Shown here piece by piece: positions 26,016 to 34,726 of a stretch of 64,000 nt of DNA. Under the pieces are notes generated by a model that saw nothing but the letters and a program-made list of their open reading frames with translations, made no database searches and had not been told where the DNA came from. Where the stretch lies: the NCBI GenBank assembly GCA_963822435.1, contig CAWGHN010000001.1:372001-436000 (forward strand), in the 5' to 3' direction. The DNA is from JAUYQR01 sp963822435 (lineage in GTDB: Bacteria > Pseudomonadota > Alphaproteobacteria > Rhodobacterales > Rhodobacteraceae). The translations under genes and the position numbers were made by a program. The first letter of the stretch is position 1, and every line of letters begins with the position of its first letter.

Positions 26016-28019
26016 TCAGTCGCTGTTCAGGATGCCTTCGAGGATGCGGCGGGTTTCATCTCCCAGCGCGTCCTCGGCACCGCGACGGGCGGTATCTTCA
26101 AGGCTTTCGCCCGGTGCCGGTTCGACGCCCAATTCCTCGCGGAGCTTTTCTTCAAGCGCGGCCTTCGCCTTGGCCTCGGCCGCCTTGGCCGCTTCGGACG
26201 CGCGTTCAGCCAGCGCGCGGGCCTCGGCCTCCATCTTTTCGCGGGCGATGCTTTCCAGATCGAGCCGGAATTTCGGCGCGGCCCATGTGCCGGTGATCAG
26301 CAACGGAACCATCACGCCGCCAGTGCCGTCAGCCTCGGCCAGCGCGGTGGGGCGCAGGCGGTAGTCAAGCGTGCGGGCGCCGATGCCCACCTCGCCCGCG
26401 CCGGTTGCGGTGAGGTAGGGCGAGACGAAGCGCAGGTCGCTGTTGGTCAGCACGCCCTCGGCAATGCTAAAGGTGCCGGCGACGCCGTCAAACGCGGTCT
26501 TTTGTCCTTCGCCGACGTAGGTTGCGTCGAGGGTGCGAAGCATTCCTCCGATGTCGAGGCCGCGCAACTCGCCCTGCCCCATTTCGACCACGCCCTGCCC
26601 TTCAAGGCTTTGCATGATCGCATCCACCGAATTGCCCACACCCAGGAATTGCAGGTCCAGATCGCCGGTTCCGGCCAGCCGGTCATAGCCGGCAAGATCG
26701 GTGAGCAAGGGCTGCATCGCCAGCCCGGCGAAGGCCAGCTTGCCACCGACCGATAGCCCGCCACGACCGTTCATCACGAATTCGCCGGTGATCTGCCCGC
26801 CGTAGGCCGCCATTTCGCGGATGTCGAACACGGCGCGGGCGCGGTCCACCGTCAGGCGCAGGCCGGTTGGCCCGACCTTGACCCGCCCGAGGTCGATCGA
26901 CGGGGCGACCAGCGCCACCGCCATGTCAAGCGCGCCAAGGCCCGACACGTCGATCTCGTCCTTTGGCCAGCCGTCAGGGCCGGGGGTGGCGGTTTCGGTG
27001 GCGCCTTGGGCTGCTGCGCCGCCGCCAAACACCAGCGGACCCGCCTTCAGTTGTGCCGAAAGTTTCGGGCGCGCGTCGCCGGGGGTGAGGTCGGCGTCAC
27101 CCGTAAGGGTATTGCCGTCCGCCGTGATTGTCGCCCCTCGCAAGAAAAGCGCGCCATCCGCGGCCAAGGTCAGTTGACCCGCGATGCGCAGCGCCTCGGC
27201 GCCCAGGCCACGCGGCAGGCTGGGCTTGGCGGCGCCGGCGAGTGCAGCCACCGCCTGCATGTCCGGCAGATCCGCCAGCAGCGCGCCTTCGGCGACCGGG
27301 GGGCGCGCACCAAGCCGCCCGTCAAAGCTGACTGTCGAGCCCCCCGCCGTCAGGTTCGCCTGAAACGGAACGATGCGGCCTTCGGTCAGCGCGGAATAGA
27401 CCCCCGCCGTTGCCGAAAGCGCCACCGCCTGACCGCCCGAGGTTGCCGTGCCGGTCAGCGTCACCGGACCGGTGAATTCCGGGATCGCCACCTCGGCCTG
27501 CACGGCATCAAGGGCGATGCGGCGCCCTGCGGCATGGTCGATGAACAGGAACGATCCGTCGCGGATCAGGCCACGGTCAAGGCTGTAGGGCTGCCCGACA
27601 CCCGGCGTGCCTGCGCTGACCGTGCCGCCGGCCGTGCCGCCGAACACCCAGTTCTCTTCGCCTTGTGCCGACCGCTCAAGGATCAGCGATGGGCGCACCG
27701 CCTCGATCCCGAGGATGCGGACCTCGCCGCCGACCAACGCCGACAGGTTGATCTCGACGGTCAATGCCTCGGCGGTCAGCATCGGTCCTTCCTTGGACCA
27801 AGGTGCATTGGCGATGGTGACCGGACCGGTCCTGACGCCAAGGTTGGGCCAGAGGGTTGGCGTGACGGCACCGGTGATTTCCAATTTGCGGCCCGTCAGG
27901 GTCTCGAACTTCGCCGCCGCCGCCGACGCCACCCGGTCGGAGGGCACCAACGCCAGCATTCCGGCCGCAAGCAGCACAAGAACCGCCAGCCCCAGCCCGA
28001 CGCGGATGATCCAGCGCAT
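26016..28019 (-). CDS. AsmA-family protein
   Basis: A 667-residue inner-membrane-anchored periplasmic protein of the AsmA family (bridge-like lipid transport or outer-membrane homeostasis). An N-terminal transmembrane helix (MRWIIRVGLGLAVLVLLAAG) is followed by the AsmA N-terminal domain (FETLTGRKLEITGAV, about 38-55) and a long repeated beta-structure, ending in a charged Ala/Glu-rich coiled region (about 590-665). Start taken at 28019, after GGGGGATGG; the ATG 11 codons upstream is weaker. Convergent with gcrA. Confidence 0.85.
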   Translation of the reverse strand: MRWIIRVGLGLAVLVLLAAGMLALVPSDRVASAAAAKFETLTGRKLEITGAVTPTLWPNLGVRTGPVTIANAPWSKEGPMLTAEALTVEINLSALVGGEVRILGIEAVRPSLILERSAQGEENWVFGGTAGGTVSAGTPGVGQPYSLDRGLIRDGSFLFIDHAAGRRIALDAVQAEVAIPEFTGPVTLTGTATSGGQAVALSATAGVYSALTEGRIVPFQANLTAGGSTVSFDGRLGARPPVAEGALLADLPDMQAVAALAGAAKPSLPRGLGAEALRIAGQLTLAADGALFLRGATITADGNTLTGDADLTPGDARPKLSAQLKAGPLVFGGGAAAQGATETATPGPDGWPKDEIDVSGLGALDMAVALVAPSIDLGRVKVGPTGLRLTVDRARAVFDIREMAAYGGQITGEFVMNGRGGLSVGGKLAFAGLAMQPLLTDLAGYDRLAGTGDLDLQFLGVGNSVDAIMQSLEGQGVVEMGQGELRGLDIGGMLRTLDATYVGEGQKTAFDGVAGTFSIAEGVLTNSDLRFVSPYLTATGAGEVGIGARTLDYRLRPTALAEADGTGGVMVPLLITGTWAAPKFRLDLESIAREKMEAEARALAERASEAAKAAEAKAKAALEEKLREELGVEPAPGESLEDTARRGAEDALGDETRRILEGILNSD

Positions 28020-28386
28020 CCATCCCCCCATCAAAACCTGAGCCAAAAACATGGCCTTGGACCCGGAGTCTATGCGCCGTCCGGCACCCCGGCAAGGTCG
28101 CGTTTCCGGCCACGCATCAAATGGCCGAGATCGCGGCAGCGCCCTGATCCCACATGCCAGAAGAGATCGGATGGCTGCCTGATTCTCCCCCCGGTGGATA
28201 GGAAGAATACATTTCGAATTTTCCGTAACCGCAACAATTGCAGTCGCTCGTCCACATTCACCCCAGACGGGAAAAAGACCCTTGTATAAAAGGACAGGTG
28301 CTGCAACTCCCTTTTGGCACCCGTTTCACCCCGAGGTATAGCTGTGTCCGGGGGCTCACACAGCCACGTAACGAGTGAATGGTTCA
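28020..28386. other. Intergenic region, 367 bases, AT-rich in its middle
   Basis: This gap separates the AsmA gene from a small membrane-protein gene. The segment about 28200-28310 is AT-rich relative to its surroundings and includes TTGTATAAAAGG near 28285, a promoter-like TATAAA. No gene is supported. Confidence 0.4.
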
Positions 28387-28674
28387 ATGCAAAACGATCG
28401 TAGATTTCCAGTGTCGCATCCAGAAGTGTTGTCGGATGTAGTATTTGTGCAGCCGGGCGCCACGTCGCGCCGCACGGTTGATCGGAGCCCCCGCACTCTT
28501 GCCGCCACCGCCGTTCCTGCCGAGCTGCCGTGGCTGGAAATCCTGTTCCTGGTCGGCTGCCTGATGATGCTTCTGGTGGTCGCCACGCTGTCACGGCCCG
28601 CACAGTTCAGCATGCTCGACACCGACCTGTCGGGCCTGCACAGCGCAGCGTCGACCGCGACCGCCATTCGCTGA
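28387..28674 (+). CDS. Small single-helix membrane protein, hypothetical
   Basis: A 95-residue protein with a polar N-terminal half, one strong transmembrane helix (LPWLEILFLVGCLMMLLVVATL) and a short tail. No family recognised. The start is uncertain: the ATG at 28387 is taken, with a GTG four codons upstream as an alternative and no strong ribosome site for either. Reality is supported by a reasonable codon pattern, the coherent helix and the promoter-like sequence 100 bases upstream. Confidence 0.45.
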   Translation: MQNDRRFPVSHPEVLSDVVFVQPGATSRRTVDRSPRTLAATAVPAELPWLEILFLVGCLMMLLVVATLSRPAQFSMLDTDLSGLHSAASTATAIR

Positions 28675-28759
28675 TCCCTAGATTTCTGCCAGACTGATTT
28701 TCCGTTCTTCGTTTGAAGAACTGCCTTCTTGCTGCCAAACCCTTTTTTATCAAGACCTT

Positions 28760-28787
28760 GGCCGTGTCATCGCCTGATGACACGGCC
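28760..28787. terminator. Perfect 12-base hairpin upstream of rimO
   Basis: Arms GGCCGTGTCATC (28760-28771) and complement (28776-28787) around GCCT. It may terminate the preceding small gene or, lying only 37 bases before the rimO ATG, structure the rimO leader. The plus strand lacks a T-tract after the stem. Confidence 0.55.
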
Positions 28788-28824
28788 ACTTAACACGCGG
28801 CCCGCGTTCCGTTATATCCCGCGC

Positions 28825-30192
28825 ATGTCCGAAAACCCGCCGCTCCTTCGCCCCGACCTTGCCCGCTCGCTTATCCCCGACACCCGTCGTGCGGGCCAGC
28901 CCACCATCGGCATGGTGTCGCTGGGCTGCCCGAAGGCGCTGGTCGACAGCGAACGCATCCTGACGCGGCTCAGGGCCGAGGGCTATGCCATCTCGCCCGA
29001 CTACAAGGGCGCGGATGCGGTGATCGTGAACACCTGCGGGTTTCTGGACAGTGCCAAGGCCGAGAGCCTTGAGGCGATTGGCGAGGCCTTGGTGGAAAAC
29101 GGGCGGGTGATCGTGACCGGCTGCCTTGGGGCCGAGCCTGACTACATCACCGGCGCGCATCCGCGCGTGCTGGCAGTGACCGGCCCGCACCAATACGAGG
29201 CGGTGCTGGATGCCGTGCATGCCGCCGTGCCGCCCGCACCCGACCCGTTCATCGACCTGCTGCCCGCGACCGGGGTCAGCCTGACACCGCGGCATTACAG
29301 CTATCTGAAGATTTCCGAAGGCTGCAACCACGGCTGCAAGTTCTGCATCATCCCCGACATGCGCGGGAAACTGGTCAGCCGCCCGGCGCATGCGATTGTG
29401 CGGGAGGCGGAACGGCTGGTTGCTGCGGGGGTGAAGGAGTTGCTGGTGATCAGCCAGGACACTTCAGCCTATGGGGTGGACCTGAAACACGCCGAGGCCA
29501 AGGGCCACCGCGCCCACATAACCGATCTTGCGCGCGATCTGGGGTCGCTGGGGGCCTGGGTCCGGCTGCACTACGTCTACCCCTATCCGCATGTGAGGAA
29601 CCTGATCCCGCTGATGGCGGAGGGGCTGATCCTGCCCTACCTCGACATTCCCTTCCAGCACGCCCACCCCGAAACGCTGCGCCGCATGGCCCGCCCGGCG
29701 GCTGCGGCCAAGACGCTGGACGAAATCGCCGCATGGCGCGCGATTGCGCCGGACCTGACGCTGCGATCGACCTTCATCGTCGGCTACCCCGGCGAGACGG
29801 AGGCCGAGTTCCAGACGTTGCTCGATTGGCTGGACGAAGCGCAACTGGACCGGGTCGGCTGTTTTCAATACGAAAACGTCGCCGGGGCGCGGTCGAACGC
29901 GCTGCCAGACCATGTGCCTTCCGAGGTGAAGCAGGATCGCTGGGACCGCTTCATGGCGAAATCGCAGGCGATTTCAGAGGCAAAGCTGGCGGCCAAGCTG
30001 GGGCAGCAGATCGACGTGATCGTTGACGAAGTCGACGCTGACGGTGCCACCTGCCGCACCAAGGCCGATGCGCCGGAAATCGACGGCAACCTTTTCATCG
30101 ACGAAGGCTTCGAGCGGCTGGCGCCCGGGGATATCGTCCGGGTCGAGGTCGAGGAGACCGGCGAATACGATCTGTGGGGCCGGCGCGTCTGA
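28825..30192 (+). CDS. rimO: Ribosomal protein S12 methylthiotransferase RimO
   Basis: A 455-residue radical-SAM methylthiotransferase that modifies Asp89 of ribosomal protein S12. The N-terminal UPF0004 domain has its three Fe-S cysteines (SLGCPKALVDSE, NTCGFLDSA, TGCLGAEP), the radical-SAM motif CxxxCxxC is Cys167-Cys171-Cys174 (CNHGCKFC), and a C-terminal TRAM domain follows. The IPDMRGKLVSR segment separates RimO from MiaB. Start MSENPPLLRPD at 28825. Confidence 0.96.
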   Translation: MSENPPLLRPDLARSLIPDTRRAGQPTIGMVSLGCPKALVDSERILTRLRAEGYAISPDYKGADAVIVNTCGFLDSAKAESLEAIGEALVENGRVIVTGCLGAEPDYITGAHPRVLAVTGPHQYEAVLDAVHAAVPPAPDPFIDLLPATGVSLTPRHYSYLKISEGCNHGCKFCIIPDMRGKLVSRPAHAIVREAERLVAAGVKELLVISQDTSAYGVDLKHAEAKGHRAHITDLARDLGSLGAWVRLHYVYPYPHVRNLIPLMAEGLILPYLDIPFQHAHPETLRRMARPAAAAKTLDEIAAWRAIAPDLTLRSTFIVGYPGETEAEFQTLLDWLDEAQLDRVGCFQYENVAGARSNALPDHVPSEVKQDRWDRFMAKSQAISEAKLAAKLGQQIDVIVDEVDADGATCRTKADAPEIDGNLFIDEGFERLAPGDIVRVEVEETGEYDLWGRRV

Positions 30193-30302
30193 CACGCTTC
30201 GGTATAATCAAGACGCTGATTTGAGAGATTCGCGGAAGCGTCGCGTCGTGGTAGAATCCGCGTCGCGGGGGTCACATCCGCAGCAAATCAGGGACAGACA
30301 TC

Positions 30303-30680
30303 ATGAATATCTCGCGCTCGTTCCTTGTAATCGGTTCGCTGTATCTTCTCGTCGGGATCGGACTGGGCAGCTACATGGGTGGGTCCGGCGACCATAGCCT
30401 CGCGCCGGTCCATGCCCATATCAACCTTCTCGGCTTTACGCTGATGACGGTGTTCGGACTGGCCTACCGGGTGATTCCCGGCCTTGCCGACGGACTGCTG
30501 GCCAAGGGGCATTTCTGGTTGCATCAGATCGGAGCACTTTTGCTGCTGGTCGGGCTTTTCCTGATGATGTCGGGCCGGGTGGCCGAGGAAACCATCGGCC
30601 CGATGTTCCCGGTGGCCGAGCTTGCCGTGCTGCTGGGCGCGGTTCTTTGGGCGGTCAACCTGTTCCGCACCGCGCGTTGA
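30303..30680 (+). CDS. Four-helix membrane protein resembling a fragment of haem-copper oxidase subunit I
   Basis: A 125-residue protein with four predicted membrane helices. The second helix, HAHINLLGFTLMTVFGLAYRVI (His37, His39), resembles the haem-ligating helix of cytochrome oxidase subunit I and NnrS-type proteins. Small stand-alone proteins like this are widespread but uncharacterised; a haem or copper sensing or assembly role is only a guess. An AGGGA ribosome site precedes the ATG, and TAGAAT about 50 bases upstream could be a -10 box. Confidence 0.7.
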   Translation: MNISRSFLVIGSLYLLVGIGLGSYMGGSGDHSLAPVHAHINLLGFTLMTVFGLAYRVIPGLADGLLAKGHFWLHQIGALLLLVGLFLMMSGRVAEETIGPMFPVAELAVLLGAVLWAVNLFRTAR

Positions 30681-30712
30681 CATGCGCGCCCGGTCCCAAG
30701 GGGCCGGGCGAC

Positions 30713-31075
30713 CTATCCCACCAGCACCACCTCCCACGCCACGCCTGCCGCAAGGGCCGCCAGCGCGACCCCGGCAGAGCCGCAGTCCTTGGCCTTTTTC
30801 GCACGTGGATGGATGTCGGTGGAGATGTGGTCGACCACCTCTTCGATCGCGGTGTTCAGAAGTTCGGCCGCCAGCACCAGGATGCCCAGCGCAAGGATCA
30901 ACGCCCGTTCACCCGGCGCAAGGTCCAGCCAGAAGGCCAGCGCGGCAGAGGCTGCGTTGACCAGCGTCCATTGCCGCAACGTCTTTTCGCTGGCCCAGGC
31001 CGCGCGCCAGCCCGCCACCGACCAGACGACGGTGTTGACAAAGCGCCGCGCCTCGGCGCGCAACAGTGCTGGCAT
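30713..31075 (-). CDS. dgkA: Diacylglycerol kinase
   Basis: A 120-residue three-helix integral membrane kinase that phosphorylates diacylglycerol to phosphatidate in lipid recycling. The family signature ELLNTAIEEVVD (71-82) with its catalytic Glu and Asn is clear, followed by KKAKDCGSAGVA near 93-104. The ATG at 31075 (MPALLRAEAR) is preferred over longer frames. The YigZ-like gene is 34 bases upstream in the same direction. Confidence 0.9.
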   Translation of the reverse strand: MPALLRAEARRFVNTVVWSVAGWRAAWASEKTLRQWTLVNAASAALAFWLDLAPGERALILALGILVLAAELLNTAIEEVVDHISTDIHPRAKKAKDCGSAGVALAALAAGVAWEVVLVG

Positions 31076-31109
31076 CGTCTGCCCCCTCTGGCATCCCCCA
31101 AGGCAAAGG

Positions 31110-31487
31110 TTAGTCGCCGGTGCGCGTTGCGTCGACCCCGGCTTCGGCCAGCCCGGCCCTAACCGCGGTGACGATATGGGCAAAGCGGTCGCCACCCAGC
31201 GGCACGCCGCCATACCAGCGCGCCACCACGACGACCTGATCGACCAGCCCGGCGCGTTCGACCATCCGCAGGATCAGCGCACCGGCACCGGCCTCGCCGT
31301 CGTCGGCCTTGAGCGGGCCGTCGTCCGACAGCACCGCGGCCCAGCTGAGATGCGTGGCCTTGGCGTATTTGCGGATGCGGCGCAGATCGGCCAGAAACGC
31401 GGCAATTCCGGCCCTGCCCTTGACCGGGCCGACCGCCACACCGTAGCGCGACCCCCGGTCGCGCAGCACGTCGTCAATACGGATCAT
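31110..31487 (-). CDS. YigZ/IMPACT-family protein, single-domain
   Basis: A 125-residue protein with the UPF0029/IMPACT signature: KYAKATHLSWAAVL, DDGEAGAG (51-72), LVDQVVVVARWYGGVPLGGDRF. Most bacterial YigZ proteins are about 200 residues with a second C-terminal domain that is missing here. IMPACT proteins modulate GCN2 in eukaryotes; the bacterial role is unknown, and some have been proposed to act on translation. Confidence 0.8.
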   Translation of the reverse strand: MIRIDDVLRDRGSRYGVAVGPVKGRAGIAAFLADLRRIRKYAKATHLSWAAVLSDDGPLKADDGEAGAGALILRMVERAGLVDQVVVVARWYGGVPLGGDRFAHIVTAVRAGLAEAGVDATRTGD

Positions 31488-31536
31488 CGCCGGCCCTCAT
31501 GCCGGCCGGTCTAGCCGAAACCGCCGGCGGCCGCCA

Positions 31537-31800
31537 TCAGCCGCGGAGCGACTCGATTTCGGGTTTGTTCGGGCAGAACTCGGGCATCTGGTTCGCCCGC
31601 CCCGAGGTTGCCAGCCAACGGTCGCAAGCGTCACCCACCGTACAGGCGGCACAGCGGTCGATGATCCGGGCCAGCTCGCTGCGCCTGAGCCAGCCTTCGA
31701 CCACCGCCTGCGACAGATCGACCCCGCTGAGCCGTGCCATGCCGCGCGTCAGCCACCAGGCGCGCGGCGTTTCAGGATATCCGATCATTTCCAGCCTCAT
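31537..31800 (-). CDS. DUF6455 protein
   Basis: An 87-residue protein with a four-cysteine pattern (CAACTVGDAC and later EFCPN) and the conserved MARLSGVDLSQAVVEGWLRRSELA stretch of the DUF6455 family, common in Rhodobacterales. The Cys set could bind zinc or an iron-sulfur cluster. Start at MRLEMIGYPETP (31800). It lies downstream of the M48 protease on the same strand. Confidence 0.75.
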   Translation of the reverse strand: MRLEMIGYPETPRAWWLTRGMARLSGVDLSQAVVEGWLRRSELARIIDRCAACTVGDACDRWLATSGRANQMPEFCPNKPEIESLRG

Positions 31801-31871
31801 CCTATCGTCCCTGCCGCACCGGACATTGACGAAAGGATGAAGCGACAGGCACGACCCGGCCTTGACCCAGA

Positions 31872-32585
31872 TCAAGTGCCCGTCATGCGCCGCACGGTTG
31901 CTAGCACCACCGCCTTGCGGTCGGCGTTCGGGGGATGGCTGCCAAGGAATTTGTCGCCAGGGTCCGGCAGCCGGTCGAAGAACGCCGCGCCACGCACGGG
32001 ATCAAAGCCCGCGATCAGCGCGATTTCGGCACCAAGCGCATCGGCCTCCAGCTCGAAGTCCTTGGAATAGCTGCGGGCCGCAACCTCGGCGCCCATGTTC
32101 TGCGCCGCGCGGACCTCGTCGGCGGACAGCCCGCTGGCCTGCGCCAGAACCCCCGCCAGAAGCGCGCCCGACATCGCCTGATCAGCCCGTTTGGGGATGT
32201 GGCCGGCGATGTGATGCGCAGCCTCGTGCCCCATGACGAAAGCCAGCTCGTCGGCGTTGCGGGCATCGGCGATCAGCGCAAGGGTGAAGCCGACGATGGG
32301 CCGCCCCTGCCGGTCAACCGTCTGGAAGGCGTTTGGCGGCAGACCGGGGCGGTCATCGACGACGATGCGGAAATCGCAGTTCGGCACCTCGCGGCGGGCA
32401 CGGCATTGCGCCTCGGCCACCGGCTCCACCAGGGTCACGACCTGCAGGAAGGTTTCGGCGGCGGCGCGGGGGGTCTGGCGGTCGCCGGACAGGAGCGGGG
32501 GTTCGGCGGGAACCGCAGGCGGCGGCATCGTCGCCACGCAGCCCGACAGCAGGAGTGCCCCCAAGGCAAGGAAAGCAGCGCGCAT
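31872..32585 (-). CDS. M48-family metalloprotease lipoprotein
   Basis: A 237-residue lipoprotein (lipobox LLSGC, Cys16) with a zinc protease motif HEAAH at 120-124 and the downstream third-ligand region FELEADALGAEIA near 175-187. It is of the periplasmic Oma1/LoiP-like group acting in envelope quality control. The ATG at 32585 is used; the preceding in-frame codon is TTG. It is divergent from the small 32.7 kb gene. Confidence 0.88.
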   Translation of the reverse strand: MRAAFLALGALLLSGCVATMPPPAVPAEPPLLSGDRQTPRAAAETFLQVVTLVEPVAEAQCRARREVPNCDFRIVVDDRPGLPPNAFQTVDRQGRPIVGFTLALIADARNADELAFVMGHEAAHHIAGHIPKRADQAMSGALLAGVLAQASGLSADEVRAAQNMGAEVAARSYSKDFELEADALGAEIALIAGFDPVRGAAFFDRLPDPGDKFLGSHPPNADRKAVVLATVRRMTGT

Positions 32586-32709
32586 CAAACCCCCTGAACG
32601 TCAGACCCCTGACGCCTTACCCTAGCAAATCCACCAGCCGCCGAAAGCCCGCCTCACGCATGTGTCAGCGGCGCTTGCCCCGCAAGGCCGTCGCGCGTAA
32701 CCTTGGCCC

Positions 32710-32952
32710 ATGTTCACCATCGAGCACGAGTTCGACGCCACCGTGATCACCCTTGTCGACGAGGGGGGCGACCTTCCGTTGCAGGAAGATGTGATCATCA
32801 ACGCCTTCGAGGATTGCGTGACGATCGACCAGCTTGATCCGCGCACGGACACACCCATGCGCATTACCCTGTCGCTGGCGCAGATCCGCGACCTTGCTGC
32901 CGCGCTGGACCTGCCCGAAGGCAGTTACCGCATCAGCCGTGCGCCCGACTGA
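32710..32952 (+). CDS. Small acidic hypothetical protein
   Basis: An 80-residue acidic cytosolic protein (MFTIEHEFDATVITLVDEGG to YRISRAPD) with no cysteine cluster beyond one Cys and no membrane helix. The pattern with a short linker to the next gene (25 bases) suggests co-transcription with the amidohydrolase. Not recognised. Confidence 0.6.
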   Translation: MFTIEHEFDATVITLVDEGGDLPLQEDVIINAFEDCVTIDQLDPRTDTPMRITLSLAQIRDLAAALDLPEGSYRISRAPD

Positions 32953-32977
32953 CCCCAAGCCAGCCAAGGACACCCGC

Positions 32978-34081
32978 ATGACCACCGGCTTTTATACTGA
33001 CGAGCGGTGCTTCTGGCACGGCGGCGGCAACTATGCCTTTACGCTGCCCGTGGGCGGGCTGGTGCAGCCCCTGGCCGGGGGCTTGCCGGAGAACCCAGAA
33101 ACCAAGCGGCGTCTGTTGAATCTGGTCAATGCGACGGGGCTTGCCGACCACCTGTCGATGCGCCGGGGCACCCCCGCAACGTGGGAGGAGATGGCCCGCG
33201 TTCACCCGCAATCCTACCTTGAAGCGTTCAAGGCGATGTCGGACGAGGGCGGTGGCGAGCTTGGCATGCGCACGCCGTTTGGCCGGGGCGGGTTTGAAAT
33301 CGCAGGCGTTTCGGCAGGCCTTGCGCGCAGCGCACTGGCCGATGTGCTGACCGGCGCCGCGCACAACGCCTATGCCCTGTCGCGCCCGCCGGGGCATCAT
33401 TGCCTGCCCGATTGGCCGAACGGGTTTTGCTTGCTGAACAACATCGGCATCGCCATCCGGTCGGTGCAGGCCGACGGTCTGGCCCGCCGCGTGGCGGTGG
33501 TGGACTGGGACGTGCATCACGGCAACGGCACCGAAGCGGTGTTCTGGGAAGATGGCGAGGTTCTGGCCCTGTCGCTGCATCAGGACCGCAACTATCCGAT
33601 GAACACCGGCGGCGTCGAGGCGAAGGGTGCGGGCAAAGGGCTTGGCACCAACATCAACGTGCCGCTGCCGCCCGGCACCGGCCATGTGGGCTACCTGCGC
33701 GCGGTGGAGCGGATCGTGGTGCCGGCCCTGCATCGCTTCAAGCCCGACGTGATCATCGTGGCCTGCGGCTTCGATGCGGCAGCGGTCGATCCGCTTGGCC
33801 GGATGCTGGCTACTGCGGAGACCTTCCGCGCGATGACAACGGCAATGATACAGGCGGCGGATGCGCTGTGTGGCGGGCGGCTGGTCCTGGTGCATGAGGG
33901 CGGCTATTCAGAGGTCTATGTGCCATTCTGCGGCCATGCCGTGCTGGAGGAACTGTCCGGCGCCCCGGTTCACGCACCGGACCCCATGGGTGACACCCTT
34001 GCCAAGCGCCAGCCCGACGCGCGGTTTGACCGCTTTGTGGCCGCGTGGATCGACGAGATTGCAGGCGAACACGGGCTGTGA
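32978..34081 (+). CDS. Class II histone deacetylase-like amidohydrolase
   Basis: A 367-residue arginase/deacetylase-fold enzyme that removes acyl groups from amines. The tandem His140-His141 (PPGHHCLPD), zinc ligands Asp178 and His180 (VVDWDVHHGNGT) and Asp266 (CGFDAAAVDPLG), and the catalytic Tyr region (HEGGYSEVY) are all present. In bacteria such enzymes act on acetylpolyamines, acetoin-related or other acylated compounds; none is settled here. Start MTTGFYTDER at 32978. Confidence 0.88.
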   Translation: MTTGFYTDERCFWHGGGNYAFTLPVGGLVQPLAGGLPENPETKRRLLNLVNATGLADHLSMRRGTPATWEEMARVHPQSYLEAFKAMSDEGGGELGMRTPFGRGGFEIAGVSAGLARSALADVLTGAAHNAYALSRPPGHHCLPDWPNGFCLLNNIGIAIRSVQADGLARRVAVVDWDVHHGNGTEAVFWEDGEVLALSLHQDRNYPMNTGGVEAKGAGKGLGTNINVPLPPGTGHVGYLRAVERIVVPALHRFKPDVIIVACGFDAAAVDPLGRMLATAETFRAMTTAMIQAADALCGGRLVLVHEGGYSEVYVPFCGHAVLEELSGAPVHAPDPMGDTLAKRQPDARFDRFVAAWIDEIAGEHGL

Positions 34082-34147
34082 CGCGGCGCAGGCTGGAACT
34101 TGGCCCTGCCTGCCCGTAGGGTCGCGCCAGACCTTTCGGAGTGTTTG

Positions 34148-34726
34148 ATGCCTGCCCGCAACCAGCCCGCCCTCGATTTCCTGCTGACCCGCCGGTCCCG
34201 CCCGGCCAAACTGTTCACCGCGCCGGTGCCTTCGCGCGGGGAACTGGAAGAGATCATCACCGCCGCCTTGCGCGTGCCGGATCATGGCAAGCTGGAACCG
34301 TGGCGGCTGATTGTGGTGGAAAAACCGGCCTTCGCGCGGCTGGCAGGTCTGGCCGAAGCGCGGGCGCTGGCCTTGGGCGGGGACGCCGAAAAGATCGTCA
34401 AGGGGCGCGGGCAGTATGACCTTGGGCAATTGGCGGTGGTGGTGATTTCGTCGCCCAAGGCCGCCGAGAAGGTACCGGTGGCCGAACAGGTGCTGTCGGC
34501 GGGGGCGGTGTGCCTTGGGCTGGTCAATGCGGCCACGGCAGCGGGCTGGGGGGCGTGCTGGCTGACCGGATGGCCCGCGCATGACCCTGTGTTCGTGGCA
34601 GAAGCCTTCGGGTGCGCGCGCCATGAGACGGTGGCGGGCATCGTGCATATCGCGACCCCGCCCGCTGACGCGCCCGACCGGCCGCGCCCAGACCTTGCCC
34701 GCATTGTCAGATGGATGAACGCATGA
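34148..34726 (+). CDS. Nitroreductase-family flavoprotein
   Basis: A 192-residue FMN-dependent oxidoreductase of the YdjA/NfsA-like nitroreductase fold: FLLTRRSRPAKLF start, PDHGKLEPWRLIVVE, and AGAVCLGLVNAATAAGWGACW. Role probably reduction of nitro-aromatics or quinones with NAD(P)H; the substrate is unknown. Its stop overlaps the start of the EI24 gene (ATGA), so these are coupled. Confidence 0.85.
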   Translation: MPARNQPALDFLLTRRSRPAKLFTAPVPSRGELEEIITAALRVPDHGKLEPWRLIVVEKPAFARLAGLAEARALALGGDAEKIVKGRGQYDLGQLAVVVISSPKAAEKVPVAEQVLSAGAVCLGLVNAATAAGWGACWLTGWPAHDPVFVAEAFGCARHETVAGIVHIATPPADAPDRPRPDLARIVRWMNA

